Source: Aldrovandia affinis
Taxonomy: Eukaryota; Chordata; Actinopteri; Notacanthiformes; Halosauridae
DNA length: 64,000 bases
Direction of reading: 5' to 3'
Assembly (NCBI GenBank): GCA_029706075.1
Contig: JAINUG010000178.1
Location: 716,429-780,428, forward strand
Positions 32,993 through 43,855 of this stretch are shown one piece after another. The notes under the pieces are model-generated. The model saw only the letters and a program-made list of their open reading frames with translations. It had not been told where the DNA came from and did not search any database. The translations under genes were made by a program, and so were the position numbers. Each line of letters starts with the position of its first letter. Position 1 is the stretch's first letter.

Positions 32993-33213
32993 CAGGCAGT
33001 GTGGTATAATGGTTAGGGAACTGGGCTTGTAACGTTAAGGTTGCAGGTTCAATCCCCAGGTGGGACACTGCCGTTGTACCCTTGAGCAAGGTACTTAACC
33101 TGAATTGCTTCAGTTAATATCCAGCTGTATAAATGTATTGTAAAGAAATGTAAACTGTAAGTCGCTCTGGATAAGAGCGTCTGCTAAATGCCTGTAATGT
33201 AATACCTGTACTG
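32993..33213 (+). repeat. tRNA-derived SINE (family A), best full-length copy
   Basis: A box GTGGTATAATGGTTAGGG and B box GGTTCAATCC lie in the head. The body CTTGAGCAAGGTACTTAACC comes next. The tail is AAGTCGCTCTGGATAAGAGC then GTCTGCTAAATGCC. The tail is shared with the L2-like LINEs, the expected mobilising partner. Confidence 0.85.
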
Positions 33214-33552
33214 AGCGGTGTGGAATTCCAGCAGCAGTTCAGATGTTCAGATCCCATTTATCAGATGGACAAGAGGGCGGCAGAGCACGTCATGCTAGAA
33301 AGAGCATTTCTTGAAATCAAAGTACAGTGTGAGTTCAACAAGGGGAAATTGTTGAGTTATCTTAAGTAACAAAACAAAGAAGAATCAAACAAATTAAATT
33401 AAATTAGTATTTACTTGAAACAGACTCGTGACTAGAATAGTCGGTTATGCTAAAATCAATGTACAGTGTGTGCACAATGGGGATTGTGAATATGTACACG
33501 AACACGCGCGCGCTGAAACTAACACAAATACACGTCTATGCAAACACGCACA

Positions 33553-33555
<3 letters not shown>

Positions 33556-33588
<33 letters not shown>
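33556..33588. repeat. (CA)n microsatellite
   Basis: Pure CA repeat of about 16 units. Confidence 0.95.
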
Positions 33589-33591
<3 letters not shown>

Positions 33592-33917
33592 GGAACTCAA
33601 AGGTTACTGTGATGTTGCCATTGTTATAGTAAGCATGCATTCAGGCCATATTATATCTCGATGTTATTAAAATTCTTGTTTTTTACTAGGCTATATTAAA
33701 AATAAAGCAGCTTCTTTGAATTCATCAGCGATTCAGTAATACGTTTATTTAAAATGTCCTGGTAACATGTATCCTACTGAGTTTTATTAAATCATATTTT
33801 AAAAGGAACACAAGTTGCAGCCGTAGCAAGACCGTTATTTTGTTTCCTCTCTCTTCGCCTCGCAGCGCCCAATTTCATTTTTTTATGAAAGCTTTAATAT
33901 AGCTTACATTAACATTT

Positions 33918-34120
33918 TTCATTTACATTTTAGGCATTTAGCAGACGCTCTACATTTCTTTACATCCATTTACACAGCTGGATATTTTTCCTGAAGCAAT
34001 TCAGGTTAAGTACCTTTAGCTCAAGGGTACAACGGCAGTGCCCCCACCTGGTAACTGAACCAGCAACCTTTGAGTTACAAGCCCAGTTCCCTAACCATTA
34101 CACTACACTGCCGCCCCAAT
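33918..34120 (-). repeat. tRNA-derived SINE (family A)
   Basis: Tail TTTAGGCATTTAGCAGACGC on the left. Head with GTTACAAGCCCAGTTCCC and ACTACACTGCCGCC on the right. It ends about 200 bp upstream of the prdm9 promoter region. Confidence 0.8.
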
Positions 34121-34282
34121 AAATAATAATATATCTGAAATAATATAGTGGAATAACAAAAAATGTGATATAAAACACGCCATGCTAGGTCATTAGGCCT
34201 ATCTATCAAGGGTCCACATTCTGTGGCTACTATTATTTTCTTTATTATTACAGGTACTCATATTTAAAATACTGTTTTTATC

Positions 34283-34310
34283 TTACGTCATTCTCATTTC
34301 GGCGGGAATA
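34283..34310 (+). promoter_or_regulatory. prdm9: Candidate prdm9 promoter: CRE-like and E2F sites
   Basis: TTACGTCATT (34283-34292) is a CRE/ATF-like site. TTTCGGCGGGAA (34297-34308) contains the E2F core GGCGGGAA. Both sit just upstream of the probable first exon. Germline genes are often controlled through E2F6-type and CREM sites; their use here is an inference. Confidence 0.4.
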
Positions 34311-34450
34311 TAGAGGCAGTTGATGGCCTCGCGCAGAGAAGGCAGTTGATGGCCTCGCGCAGAGCCGTTCGCCGGAGTCTCATTTCGACAGAAGGACGGA
34401 CGGAGAAGACGGAGACGGAGAAAGATAAGAACTGAGACGAACACACATTT
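34310..34450 (+). other. prdm9: Probable prdm9 5' untranslated exon
   Basis: CpG-rich sequence ends ACACACATTT before a consensus donor GTAAGT at 34451. It includes a perfect direct duplication of 25 bp (34314-34338 and 34340-34364, unit ending GATGGCCTCGCGCAGAG). The transcription start is unknown. Confidence 0.45.
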
Positions 34451-34879
34451 GTAAGTTGGTTATTTATAAGTTAATTGTTGAAATGCCCAACTAGAAGGTT
34501 AACTTTAACTGAATGAGACTAGGTCTTCTGTCGCTCAGTTGCTGTTTCTTAAATTACTTACATTTAGGTAACTTAGTGCTAACTTAGCAAAGTTGCAGTC
34601 ATTTATAACGTCGACGTCGTTCCACAGCTAGCTACCTAGTTAGCATTAAGCAACTTAACGTTATAATAAGTAACGTTAGATAGTCTAGATGTGTAAGTAT
34701 CTGGTTCAATGGCGCTGCTAAATGCCACAGTGTAGCTATAGCTAGCGAAAGTTGTATTTTATTTTTTAATAAAGAAAAACAGTCCGGATTTTTTAGCATA
34801 CGCCGTTATCCTGCGAGCTAACTAACATTTTGCTCATTTGTTTAACCGACAGTCAAAAGGTATTCAAAGAGAAAGCAGG

Positions 34880-34897
34880 ATGAGTTCATCTGAAGAG
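34880..34897 (+). CDS. prdm9: prdm9 coding exon 1 (MSSSEE)
   Basis: Only six codons, followed by a consensus donor GTAAGC. The exon itself starts at 34853 after acceptor CCGACAG. The acidic N-terminus resembles the short first coding exon of mammalian PRDM9. Confidence 0.75.
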
Positions 34898-37800
34898 GTA
34901 AGCATTATTTTATCTTCACAAATTACTCTAGTAGATCAGTAACTTCGGCATTTGGATTAGTCCGATTAGTTTTGGCCTTGAAATATTGTCTGAAAGCGAT
35001 CAGTCGCAATTTCTTTTAACTTTTAAGTAAAATATTCATATTCATAAAATATTCATTCAGTCACTAGCGTTGATCATGTGCCCACATGTCTTGTAATTCA
35101 GATAAACGTTCATTCATACAGTAAAAGTCTAAATCCGCTGTGCCAAGCGCTTTATCGCCTGTGGTAGCAGGTCACTCGATTTAAAAAGGTATTAATCCAC
35201 AAACTTGAGATTGTAAATTAAATATTCGTTTTTGTCCAAAACAGTTGTGTGCTATAAAATAAAATAAAAATACAACACTTTTGTCCCATTGACAAGCGCT
35301 TTAAAATAATTGCGGATGGGACCGTTTGACAGACAATAGTGGCAGAAAATGTACGTTGATAATGACGCAGCTTATGAAGTATTAAAAAGTTGTGATGCTG
35401 CCAGCACAATATTGAAGCAATCTTCTTGGCTACAAGAACAACAGCGAAATGACACATTTGTGAATGAACAGTTTGCCTCTGTACGCTTGCGCTGTACGCT
35501 TGTTATCCGGCGAACTGCATTCACCAGAACGACCCAAATCCTGCTGTTGCTAAGGAAACGGAAAACGTGACGACACCCCACGCGCATGGCGTGATGACGT
35601 CATGCACTATAACATTTATTGATGTTAACAGTCTAGGGAAGCTTCTGTGCTTCTCGTTCTTAGCTATACGTTTCTCATCTTTACATTTTACCAAATTTTA
35701 GTAGTAACAACAAGAGAAACTATTAAATATTTCAAAAATAATTGTGTTTACGTGACATTTATTTAGAAATTCTTCTTCCGGAAGTTAGTTATTGTGCCAA
35801 CATTTTCCAGCTTCACTGAGCTATGCGGTGTGAGAAATGCGAATACAGTAAAGTTCATATTGCAAAACGATTTGCCGCTGGTACTCGATTTAAATGAAAC
35901 AAACTTGCAATAAACGGGATGCATCAAGGTGGAGTACTCACCTCACAAATTACAGTTGATTGCGATTTATGTAGTAAAAAACGGATGTTTGGAGAGGCTA
36001 GAAGAGGGGGGAGGGATCATTTTAAGGGTCCCACTATCAAAACATATGTTAGCTACCTAAGCTGTCTTCAATATTAGTCAACTTTCAAACAAAATGTCAG
36101 TCACTGCCATTTAAGACTGCCAATCGGAGGCTTTAAGAAATCTAAAATATGAAATTTGGGGAGGCTGGGTTTCCATGCCCCCGCCATATGGGTCACGGCA
36201 AACGTTAAAAGAAAATACCTGTGAAATCACCTGGCGTAGAATCACTATCATTTTTCTGTGTTAGCGTAAGGCTGTTATAGTGTATAGTGCACCTGTGGTA
36301 CGCCCCTGTTCCAGGAGAACCTGGAGAAGCTCAGCGTGTACTTCTCTAAGACTGAGTGGACCCGCCTGCAGAAATGTGAGAAAGAGATCTACAAGAACAT
36401 CAAGAGGAACCACGAGGCCATGCTGGCAATAGGTACAGCTCTTTATGTTACACCGTGCAACAGCATTGCCAGCACAACATTACAAGAAGCTCAACTAGGT
36501 GGGAAACATGCTGCACAGGGATGCATAGCAACTTTGTGACAATTTGTTACATGAACAGCATTTTTGGGGAAATGTTTATTTTATATACTTAATTGAAATG
36601 CCACAAACATGAATATTGTTACACAGAAATTGCCATAAAATAATTACATTGTAAATTATCTTCGACAAGCTCCTTGATACTAAAACAATGCAAACTCGAC
36701 TGCTGTATAGTTAAAGTAATTTTGAACAGAGGAAAATATTTCCCTCTTGCATTTATGACTGATATCCAGATTAGCAATGAATCTGAACTGGTATGAATAT
36801 TCAGTTTGGCAAATTATTCTTTTAGAAGTCTTAAAATCAGACTAACTAATTTGTCTTTTAAACAGGAAGTTGTATGATGTTTTGTATACTCTCTATAAAG
36901 GCATTCGTAAAATTCCTAAATGCAGTTGACATACACCAATCACATACAGTAGCAAGCTGTGAGCGTATTTCTGACCCGTAATTCTCTCTGTTTCCCCGTT
37001 GTCTCAGGGCTTACCTCCACCACTCCAGCTTTCATGAAGCGAGGCAGGGCCAGGCGAGCGATGCTGGTCAGAACGTGCCCTGCTGAGGACAGCGACAGCG
37101 ATGAGGAGTGGCACCCTAGCATGGAGAGAAGGCCCCCTGGTACACAAAATATGCAGCACCACACACAGAGGAATAGCCATTAAATCAACAGGGCAATATC
37201 TGTCTTTCCATCTTACAAGTGTAGCTGTATAAGTATAACAGCACTGATATAGAATCAGCTACAAACATATGCACAACTTCCTCTTTAGAACTTTGGCACC
37301 TGAGATTCTGTCCGCCCCAGTGAGGGGGGAGGGAAGCCGACATGAAGTTTGCTGCATATAGGAGTGGCTCTGGAGTATCAGAGTTACGGTCAACAGATTG
37401 CTGCATATGAAAAGGTCTCGGAGGAGACGATGCTTTGCCCCGTGTCACTGCCGGTCACAGGGCTACGGCAGTGAACTCACAATGCGAGGGGGGTATTGAC
37501 ATGAAGAATCAAAGGTGTAATTGGCTACTAAATTGGGAGAAAATCAGAAACAAATGATTTAAAAGTATAGCTAGCCGATTTGCTGGAAATAGAAATGAGT
37601 GAGTGCAGTTAGCCAAGTCCACAGCACTCCTGACATGTTGCACATGAACAACACTGCATGTTTTCCCATGTAAAGCTTTTCTGCTTCTTCAGTGTCGAGG
37701 AACTCCAACCCCCCGTTCAGGAGAGCCAGTGAGAACCAGCCCCCCTCTGGGGCCTCAGAGAACAGTGCAGCAGGACAGGGAAGGAGTGAGACAGTTTTGC

Positions 37801-39933
37801 TGCCCGAAACACAGGCACAGCCACCAGCATCCTCTGCATTGGGCAGCACACAGGTGAAGTCAGCTGCACTAGGGCTCATTTAGCACAGGTAGTTAAAGTG
37901 TAAGTGTAGACACATTGGTGGAGAAACCGAGATGGCAGCTGTAACAGATTACCTGGTAGGGCCGTGGTTTGAGACTCCTACTTATGGACACGTGTAACAA
38001 TTGCGGTTTAAGAACGGTGTCCTCTTTCCTTGCCCGATGTGTTCTCATCTTTTAAAGTTCTGCTTCACGCAGTCAAACAAAGAAACAACATGGTAGCCAC
38101 TTGCAGTTCAGAAAGGTTAGTGTTGGAGGCGTCCTGGGGAGCACATCCATCGAAAGGACTGGTCCTTGGTCCAGTGAGGCCGAGTCGGGTGCAGGCTGGC
38201 TGGGAGTCCCAGAACTGACCCATGTTGCAGCAATGGGACATACCTACAGATGTGATCGGACATAAAAAAATATACAGAAGAAAGACATTTTCTATAAAAC
38301 CATGAAATCACAGTTTCTATGTTACTTTGTCTGTACCTTTATACTTTCATGTAAAAGTAGAAATCCCCACAAACTGCAGTGTTAATTCTTCATACTAAAA
38401 TACACTGTTAGAATGAGTGGAGATGCAGCAGTCGGAATCCTTTGCTCTCCATGACAACGACACAGATGGGTTTGGATGTGCTCATCATTGACTGCACCTG
38501 ATGGCCGTCTCCAAGGTGATGGGTGATTCAACTATGTGTTGATTTAGTAGGCGTTCAGGCAGACTCCTGGTAGCTACTGAGGAGTGTGGTTAGCCGTGCT
38601 GTTATAGATCATGTGAATAATATTGTCAGTTATATTTATTGATATATTCTGTGTTCCTGCTCTTTCCCAGAGAGTGAAGAATGCTGGTGTTGGCGGTGTA
38701 GAAGAGGGAAAAGCGTTCCTGGATTCTGCCACTGAGAAGCAGAGAGGATCCAAACCAGCAAACAGGGGTACAGGGGAGAGACTGCTGTATGTTAGGGCTG
38801 TCACTGTCCTGCTCCATATTCAGATAAAACATGTAGATTCATTCCAGTAGTATTCTAATATGCGTTATTCTAATATTCCAGTAGTATTCTAATATACAGT
38901 TAACTGAAGCCTCATTTGTTGTGTAGTTTAAAGTGATGCCTGTGTGCTTTGACAAACCAGGTTATCTTTCCCATGGTAGAATTTATTTGTTAAAAGTGCA
39001 AAATATGACAAACATAACACCATCATAAACATAACATCTTAGCAGAGAACAGAGGCTACTCTAACAAATGTATCATGCATTATTGGTCATTTGAGTGGCC
39101 ATTTGGTTAGCTGTGTGAGTGTGTGTGTGTGTGTGTGCATGCGTGTGTGTGAAGCAGGTTGAAATACCTGGCTTTGTATTGTATGACTGGACGGTTGATG
39201 TGGGTGTGATCAGTTGTGTTGCTGTGGGACTGGATTGTTTCAGGATTACTGAAGAAAGAGCTGAACACCTATACTCGGGGGGACAATCTGCGCAGCAGAC
39301 CTTCTGTGCGCTACACCGAGGAAGAGGAACCCAGAGATGAAGATTATCTCTGTGAGTCATGTGGAAGCAAAGGCAATCTTTATTTGATGAGGGGAAAGGA
39401 TTGAGCTCTTTGTGGATGTGAATTGTTCTTTTCTCTCTCTCCCCCCTTCTCTTTCCCTCCCGCCCTCTCTCTCCCCTCCTTCCCTCTCTCTCCTCTCTCC
39501 CCCTTTCTCCGCTTCCTCCCCCTCTCTCTCCCCTCCCTCCCGCTCTCTCCCCTCCCTCCCCATCTCTCCCTCCCTCCCCCTCCCTCTCTCTCCCCCTTTC
39601 TCCCTCTCTCTCCCCTCCCTCCCTCTCTCTCTCTCTCAGACTGTGAGGAGTGCAACTCCTTCTTCATTGATGAATGTGAGGTGCATGGCCCCCCCACCTT
39701 TATCTCAGACTCTCCTGCACCCCTGGGGGCCCCCAGCAGGGCTCAGCTCACCCTGCCTCTCGGTTTGGAGGTCAGAGCCTCCGGCATTCCCGGGGCAGGC
39801 CTGGGGGTGTTTAACCGGGACCAGAGGCTGCCCGTGGGGGTGCACTTCGGACCCTACGAGGGAGAGCTGACCGACAAAGATGAGGCCACTGGCAGCGGCT
39901 ACTCCTGGATGGTGAGATGGAGCCGATCGCTGA

Positions 39934-40011
<78 letters not shown>

Positions 40012-42277
40012 CATAGTGTCTACAGACTCAGGTCCCTACAGTGAAAAGTGAGTATTTTGACTGGGCACATTGTTGGCCTGTCCAGTTCTCTGAACTCTAC
40101 TTCAGTATGCTCACTGCCCCGTGGATGACAATTGACAGCCAAACAAGAGCTCTAACTCATATCTTTCAACTCTATGAATTTTTTCATTTTTCCAGGGAAA
40201 TGGTGTAATAATGAATCTGTATTGTACAGCAGTGGTCCCTAACTTTGGTCCTGGGGACCCACTGTGTGTGCTGGTCTTTGTTACAGCCAATCTCTTTATC
40301 AGTTCAGGTTGTGGAAAATGTGTGCAGAGTTACCATTATTTTTTCCTTAAACTTATTTCAACACAATGCAGTCTTGGCTCATTGCCATTTGCTCTGTCAT
40401 TGAACTCTTCATTTTCCACAAACGGTTTAGTTTCAGTGACCAGGTGTCCACATTTTCAGCAATTAGGCCCCCACTGATTTCACCTCCCAGTCTATAATTT
40501 AATCATCTTTCTAAAAAAGGTAACCAATTAACAGCTAGTTATCATTCAGTATTTGCAATTATGGTTGGAACAAAACCCAGCACACACTGTGGGTCCCCAG
40601 GACCGAGGTTAAGAGCCACTGTTGTACAGGGTCGTGTTAACCTCTTCCTGTTAGCCTCCTAGCGTTATTCCACCAACGCCTGAGAACTAGCATAATTCAC
40701 AATTCATGAATATTATTCATTGGAATTATTTACATTTTTAGTTTGCTTGCCAAAGGCAAATTACGTTACTATGGTAACAGAACTTTGTCAGCATCCTATG
40801 CCTTATACTCACTAACAAGATATCTAAAGTTACCAAGGTAATATCTCAATATATGTAGCTGGAAAACTACTTTACTGTCTGAATTTTACGAACAAACTAC
40901 TTCCAGAATGTTTAGTCTTAGGCTAAGTAATTATACATATGCTAAGGTTTGCTTCAAACTCCAGTAAGCTAAGTTAGCTAGCAAATTAACTTTAGCTAAA
41001 CATATTGCTGGCACAAGCTAAGAACTATTAAGCACTCCTAACATTAATGTTGCTGCCTAAATTGAACAAACCAGCTCTACTGACTACTATTTCTTGTCCT
41101 AAGTATTGTGTGTTAGTGGTGTTAACACTGCTGTGTTATTAGATCTACAGGAGCAAATGCCGTGTCGACTACATTGATGCACGGAGAGAAACACACTCCA
41201 ACTGGATGAGGTTAGTAGTCGTGTCTAGAGAAAGCACTGCATCTTTGCATTATTTTGTCTCTCCATCTCTATTCTATCATTCTCCCTCTCCATTTACACT
41301 GCCTCTGTTCATCTTTGGTGTGACGTAAGGCCTGGGACGTGTCGGGTTCCGGGCAGGCCAGGCCGGGCTGAATTATTATTATTATTCAGGGTTTGCCCTG
41401 GCATTTTTGAGGGCTTTTGTAACGGAATTGGTTCTGCCTGCAGCGAGTTTCAAACCGAGGATCTCGACGCGTCAAGAGAGCGATTTAGCCCCCTGAGCTA
41501 AAGACTCAAGTCTCTAAGTCTGGGAACTAATCACACTCTTATCAACGTCACATTCTGTAGCGGACGCTCAGGCGTTAACCCCACGTACCGGAGCTCCAAC
41601 GCTCCATTTAGTGGCAGACGCACGGCGGGTGGCGGGGTGGGGGTTAAAAAACTGTGTTATTTAACCCAAATCTGCATTTTCACATGATTTCAGACCATTA
41701 ACAATACATATTTATCTCTCTCTCTCTCAGATATGTGAACTGTGCGCGTAGTGAAGAGGAGCAGAACATTGTGGCATTCCAATACAGAGGCTCCATTCTG
41801 TATCGCTGCCTTAAGCCCATTCTCCCAGGCCACGAGCTGCTGGTGTGGTACGGAGAGGAGTACGCCTTCGACTACCTGTGGAGCAACAAGTGCTCTGCTA
41901 AAGGTGCCTGCATGTGTCTCTACTGGTTAACCCTTAACACTGGCAGCATGCCCTTTTCAAAGGTTAATTACTCTGCCATCCTCAAACTGCCAAGTGCCGT
42001 CAGTTTTTCAGTTCAGTCAATTCAGTTTTATTTTGTAAAGTAGCATCTTGTCTTTTAGTAAATTGTCCTATTTTACAGGACAACGCCTCTGGCATCCGTA
42101 TTGCTAGTTACAGTTATGAATACATACATTTTTCAGTATATTTGGGCCCAATGGGAATCGAACCCACAACCTAATTTTCATTGAAGTAAGCTGGAAAAAT
42201 CTAAGGTGCTCAAAACAAACCAAATGTCAAAAAAGAACGGTCCCCTTATGGAGTCTGTTATCTCTGCCCTGATCTCT

Positions 42278-42322
<45 letters not shown>

Positions 42323-43545
42323 ATAATTCTCTCTTTCCTCCACCAGGGGGCGAGAGGGTATCATCTGAGTTCTCCTGTACTCAATGTCCGCTTTCCTACA
42401 CAGCAGAGGTTTACCTGCAGAAGCACATCAAGAGATCTCACCCTGACGAATATGTGAGACTGCTCAGAGCTGGATCAGTCACTCCACAGACACTCCAGCC
42501 TTCCAGCAGCTCCCCTCATATTCTCCCCAATACAGTGCAGCTCCCCCAGTGTGGGAAGAGTTTCAGTACAGATGGAACTCTTAAACAGCACCAGCGGACT
42601 CACACAGGGGAGAGGCCGTACCACTGTGCACAGTGTGGGAAGAGTTTCAGTACAGATGGAACTCTTAAACAGCACCAGCGGACTCACACAGGGGAGAGGC
42701 TGTACCACTGTGCACAGTGTGGGAAGAGTTTCAGTAGAGATGCACATCTTAAACAACACCAGCGGACTCACACAGGGGAGAGGCCGTACCACTGTGCACA
42801 GTGTGGGAAGAGTTTCAGTCGAGATCAACAACTTAAACTACACCAGCGGACTCACACAGGGGAGAGGCCGTACCACTGTGCACAGTGTGGGAAGAGTTTC
42901 ATTCAACATCAACAACTTAAACGACACCAGCAAACTCACACAGGGGAGAGGCCGTACCACTGTGCACAGTGTGGGAAGAGTTTCACTAGAGATGCACATC
43001 TTAAACAACACCAGCGGACTCACACAGGGGAGAGGCCGTACCACTGTGCACAGTGTGGGAAGAGTTTCAGTAACTCAGGTCACCTAAAGATACACCAGCG
43101 GACTCACACAGGGGAGAGGCCGTACCACTGTGCACAGTGTGGGAAGAGTTTCAGTGACTCAGGTAACCTAAAGATACACCAGCGGACTCATACAGGGGAG
43201 AGGCCGTACCACTGTGCACAGTGTGGGAAGAGTTTCAGTAGAGATGGAACTCTTAAACTACACCAGCGAACTCACACAGGGGAGAGGCCGTACCACTGTG
43301 CACAGTGTGGGAAGAGTTTCAGTCAGTCAGGTGAACTAAAGGCACACCAGCGAACTCACACAGGGGAGAGGCCGTACCACTGTGCACAGTGTGGGAAGAG
43401 TTTCAGTGGCTCAGGTAACCTAAAGATACACCAGCGATCTCACACAGGGGAGAGGCCGTACCACTGTCCACAGTGTGGGAAGAGTTTCAGTCAGTCATGT
43501 AACTTAAAGGCACACCAGCGGACTCACACAGGGGAGAGGCCGTAA
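34880..43545 (+). CDS. prdm9: PRDM9, full-length meiotic histone H3 methyltransferase (10 coding exons, 781 aa)
   Basis: PRDM9 binds DNA through a zinc-finger array and trimethylates H3K4/K36 to mark meiotic break sites. Exons 34880-34897, 36315-36432, 37008-37139, 37693-37853, 38671-38767, 39244-39351, 39640-39911, 41143-41210, 41731-41903 and 42347-43545 have GT/AG borders and total 2,346 nt (782 codons with stop). Domains: KRAB-like ~7-46 ([10 protein letters not shown]), acidic [15 protein letters not shown] ~177-211, PR/SET ~240-370, zinc knuckle ~385-408, C2H2 array ~447-781. The key tyrosines are kept: Tyr284 (FGPYEG), Tyr349 (ILYR), Tyr365 (VWYGEE). These align with human Tyr276, 341 and 357 at a constant offset of eight. 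The start ATG at 34880 is the first in the exon and matches the short N-terminus. All parts of the full-length form are present. Confidence 0.95.
35595..35602. promoter_or_regulatory. Full CRE palindrome in prdm9 intron
   Basis: TGACGTCA lies 0.7 kb after the first coding exon, in a CpG-containing stretch (CCACGCGCATGGCGTGATG). It could bind CREB/CREM factors, but a chance match is possible. Confidence 0.25.
36315..36432 (+). CDS. prdm9: prdm9 KRAB-like exon
   Basis: Acceptor CTGTTCCAG. It encodes [15 protein letters not shown] and [17 protein letters not shown], aligning with human DISIYFTKEEW and YRNVKRNYNALITIG. In PRDM9 this domain recruits partners such as EWSR1 and CXXC1. Confidence 0.93.
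37008..37139 (+). CDS. prdm9: prdm9 exon (PAFM, acidic DSDEEW block)
   Basis: Acceptor GTTGTCTCAG, donor GTACAC. It encodes [17 protein letters not shown] and [13 protein letters not shown]. This aligns with human GLRATRPAFM and TEDSDEEWTP. Confidence 0.93.
37440..37562 (+). repeat. SINE family B fragment
   Basis: Plus-strand 3' portion with GTGTAATTGGCTACTAAATT then GGGAGAAAATCAG and an A-rich end. It lies in a prdm9 intron. Confidence 0.65.
37693..37853 (+). CDS. prdm9: prdm9 linker exon
   Basis: Acceptor TTCTTCAG, donor GTGAAG. Encodes a low-complexity Ser/Pro/Ala-rich linker ([18 protein letters not shown]). Phases fit both neighbours. Confidence 0.85.
38671..38767 (+). CDS. prdm9: prdm9 linker exon 2
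   Basis: Acceptor CTTTCCCAG, donor GTACAG. It encodes [20 protein letters not shown] and a Lys/Arg-rich end. Similarity to other PRDM9 proteins is weak; it is called from splice sites, phase and position. Confidence 0.75.
39244..39351 (+). CDS. prdm9: prdm9 SSXRD exon
   Basis: Acceptor TTGTTTCAG, donor GTGAGT. It encodes [35 protein letters not shown], aligning with the SSXRD region ending SEPQDDDYL in human PRDM9. Confidence 0.92.
39430..39638. repeat. CT-rich polypyrimidine tract
   Basis: About 210 bp of CTCTCC/CCCTCC repeat leads directly into the acceptor of the SET exon. The apparent open frames are composition artefacts. Confidence 0.9.
39640..39911 (+). CDS. prdm9: prdm9 pre-SET and PR/SET exon
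   Basis: Encodes the zinc-binding [20 protein letters not shown] pre-SET motif, then [33 protein letters not shown] (first key Tyr) and GSGYSWM. Donor GTGAGA. Confidence 0.97.
39937..40010. repeat. (GT)n microsatellite
   Basis: About 37 uninterrupted GT units begin 26 bp after the SET-exon donor. Confidence 0.97.
40230..40621. mobile_element. hAT-type MITE with perfect 8-bp target duplication
   Basis: The left end CAGTGGTCCCTAACTTTGGT and right end CGAGGTTAAGAGCCACTG are inverted repeats that continue into GGTCCTGGGGACCCAC / GTGGGTCCCCAGGACC. TTGTACAG occurs directly on both sides (40222-40229 and 40622-40629). No coding capacity. It sits in a prdm9 intron. Confidence 0.92.
41143..41210 (+). 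CDS. prdm9: prdm9 SET exon, middle
   Basis: Acceptor TGTTATTAG, donor GTTAGT. It encodes [22 protein letters not shown]. It aligns with human [20 protein letters not shown]. Confidence 0.95.
41340..41545 (-). repeat. tRNA-like SINE (family C)
   Basis: On the minus strand CTTTAGCTCAGGGGGCTAAA followed by GGTTTGAAAC resembles tRNA A and B boxes. An ATT repeat lies near 41,375. The same family occurs at 22,435. Confidence 0.55.
41731..41903 (+). CDS. prdm9: prdm9 SET exon, C-terminal
   Basis: Acceptor CTCTCTCAG, donor GTGCCT. It encodes [27 protein letters not shown] and [13 protein letters not shown]. It carries the second and third key tyrosines. Confidence 0.97.
42279..42320. repeat. (CT)n microsatellite
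   Basis: About 20 CT units shortly before the acceptor of the zinc-finger exon. Confidence 0.95.
42347..43545 (+). CDS. prdm9: prdm9 zinc-finger exon
   Basis: Acceptor CCTCCACCAG. It first encodes a single C2H2 zinc knuckle ([19 protein letters not shown]) and a short linker (~40 residues). Then come twelve 84-bp units of the form [11 protein letters not shown]-x7[10 protein letters not shown]. Contact residues (-1,2,3,6) by unit: TGTQ, TGTQ, RAHQ, RQQL, QQQR, RAHQ, NGHI, DGNI, RGTL, QGEA, GGNI, QCNA. The first unit lacks its first zinc Cys (LPQC). The last is followed by TAA. Confidence 0.97.
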
Positions 43546-43764
<219 letters not shown>

Positions 43765-43849
43765 TAAGCATTGTTCCATCTGTTCTATTGTATTAAATGT
43801 TGTTTTACTGAATTGTTTAATGTTAATAAATTTAATGTCGTGTTTTGTA

Positions 43850-43855
43850 AATAAA
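43850..43855 (+). terminator. prdm9: Candidate prdm9 polyadenylation signal
   Basis: AATAAA about 300 bp after the stop. A second copy lies at 43825-43830. The region between is AT-rich. Confidence 0.6.

Noticed and set aside
32993-33070. A tRNA gene
   Set aside because: A and B boxes are present but the clover-leaf is degenerate and the sequence continues into a SINE body and L2 tail.
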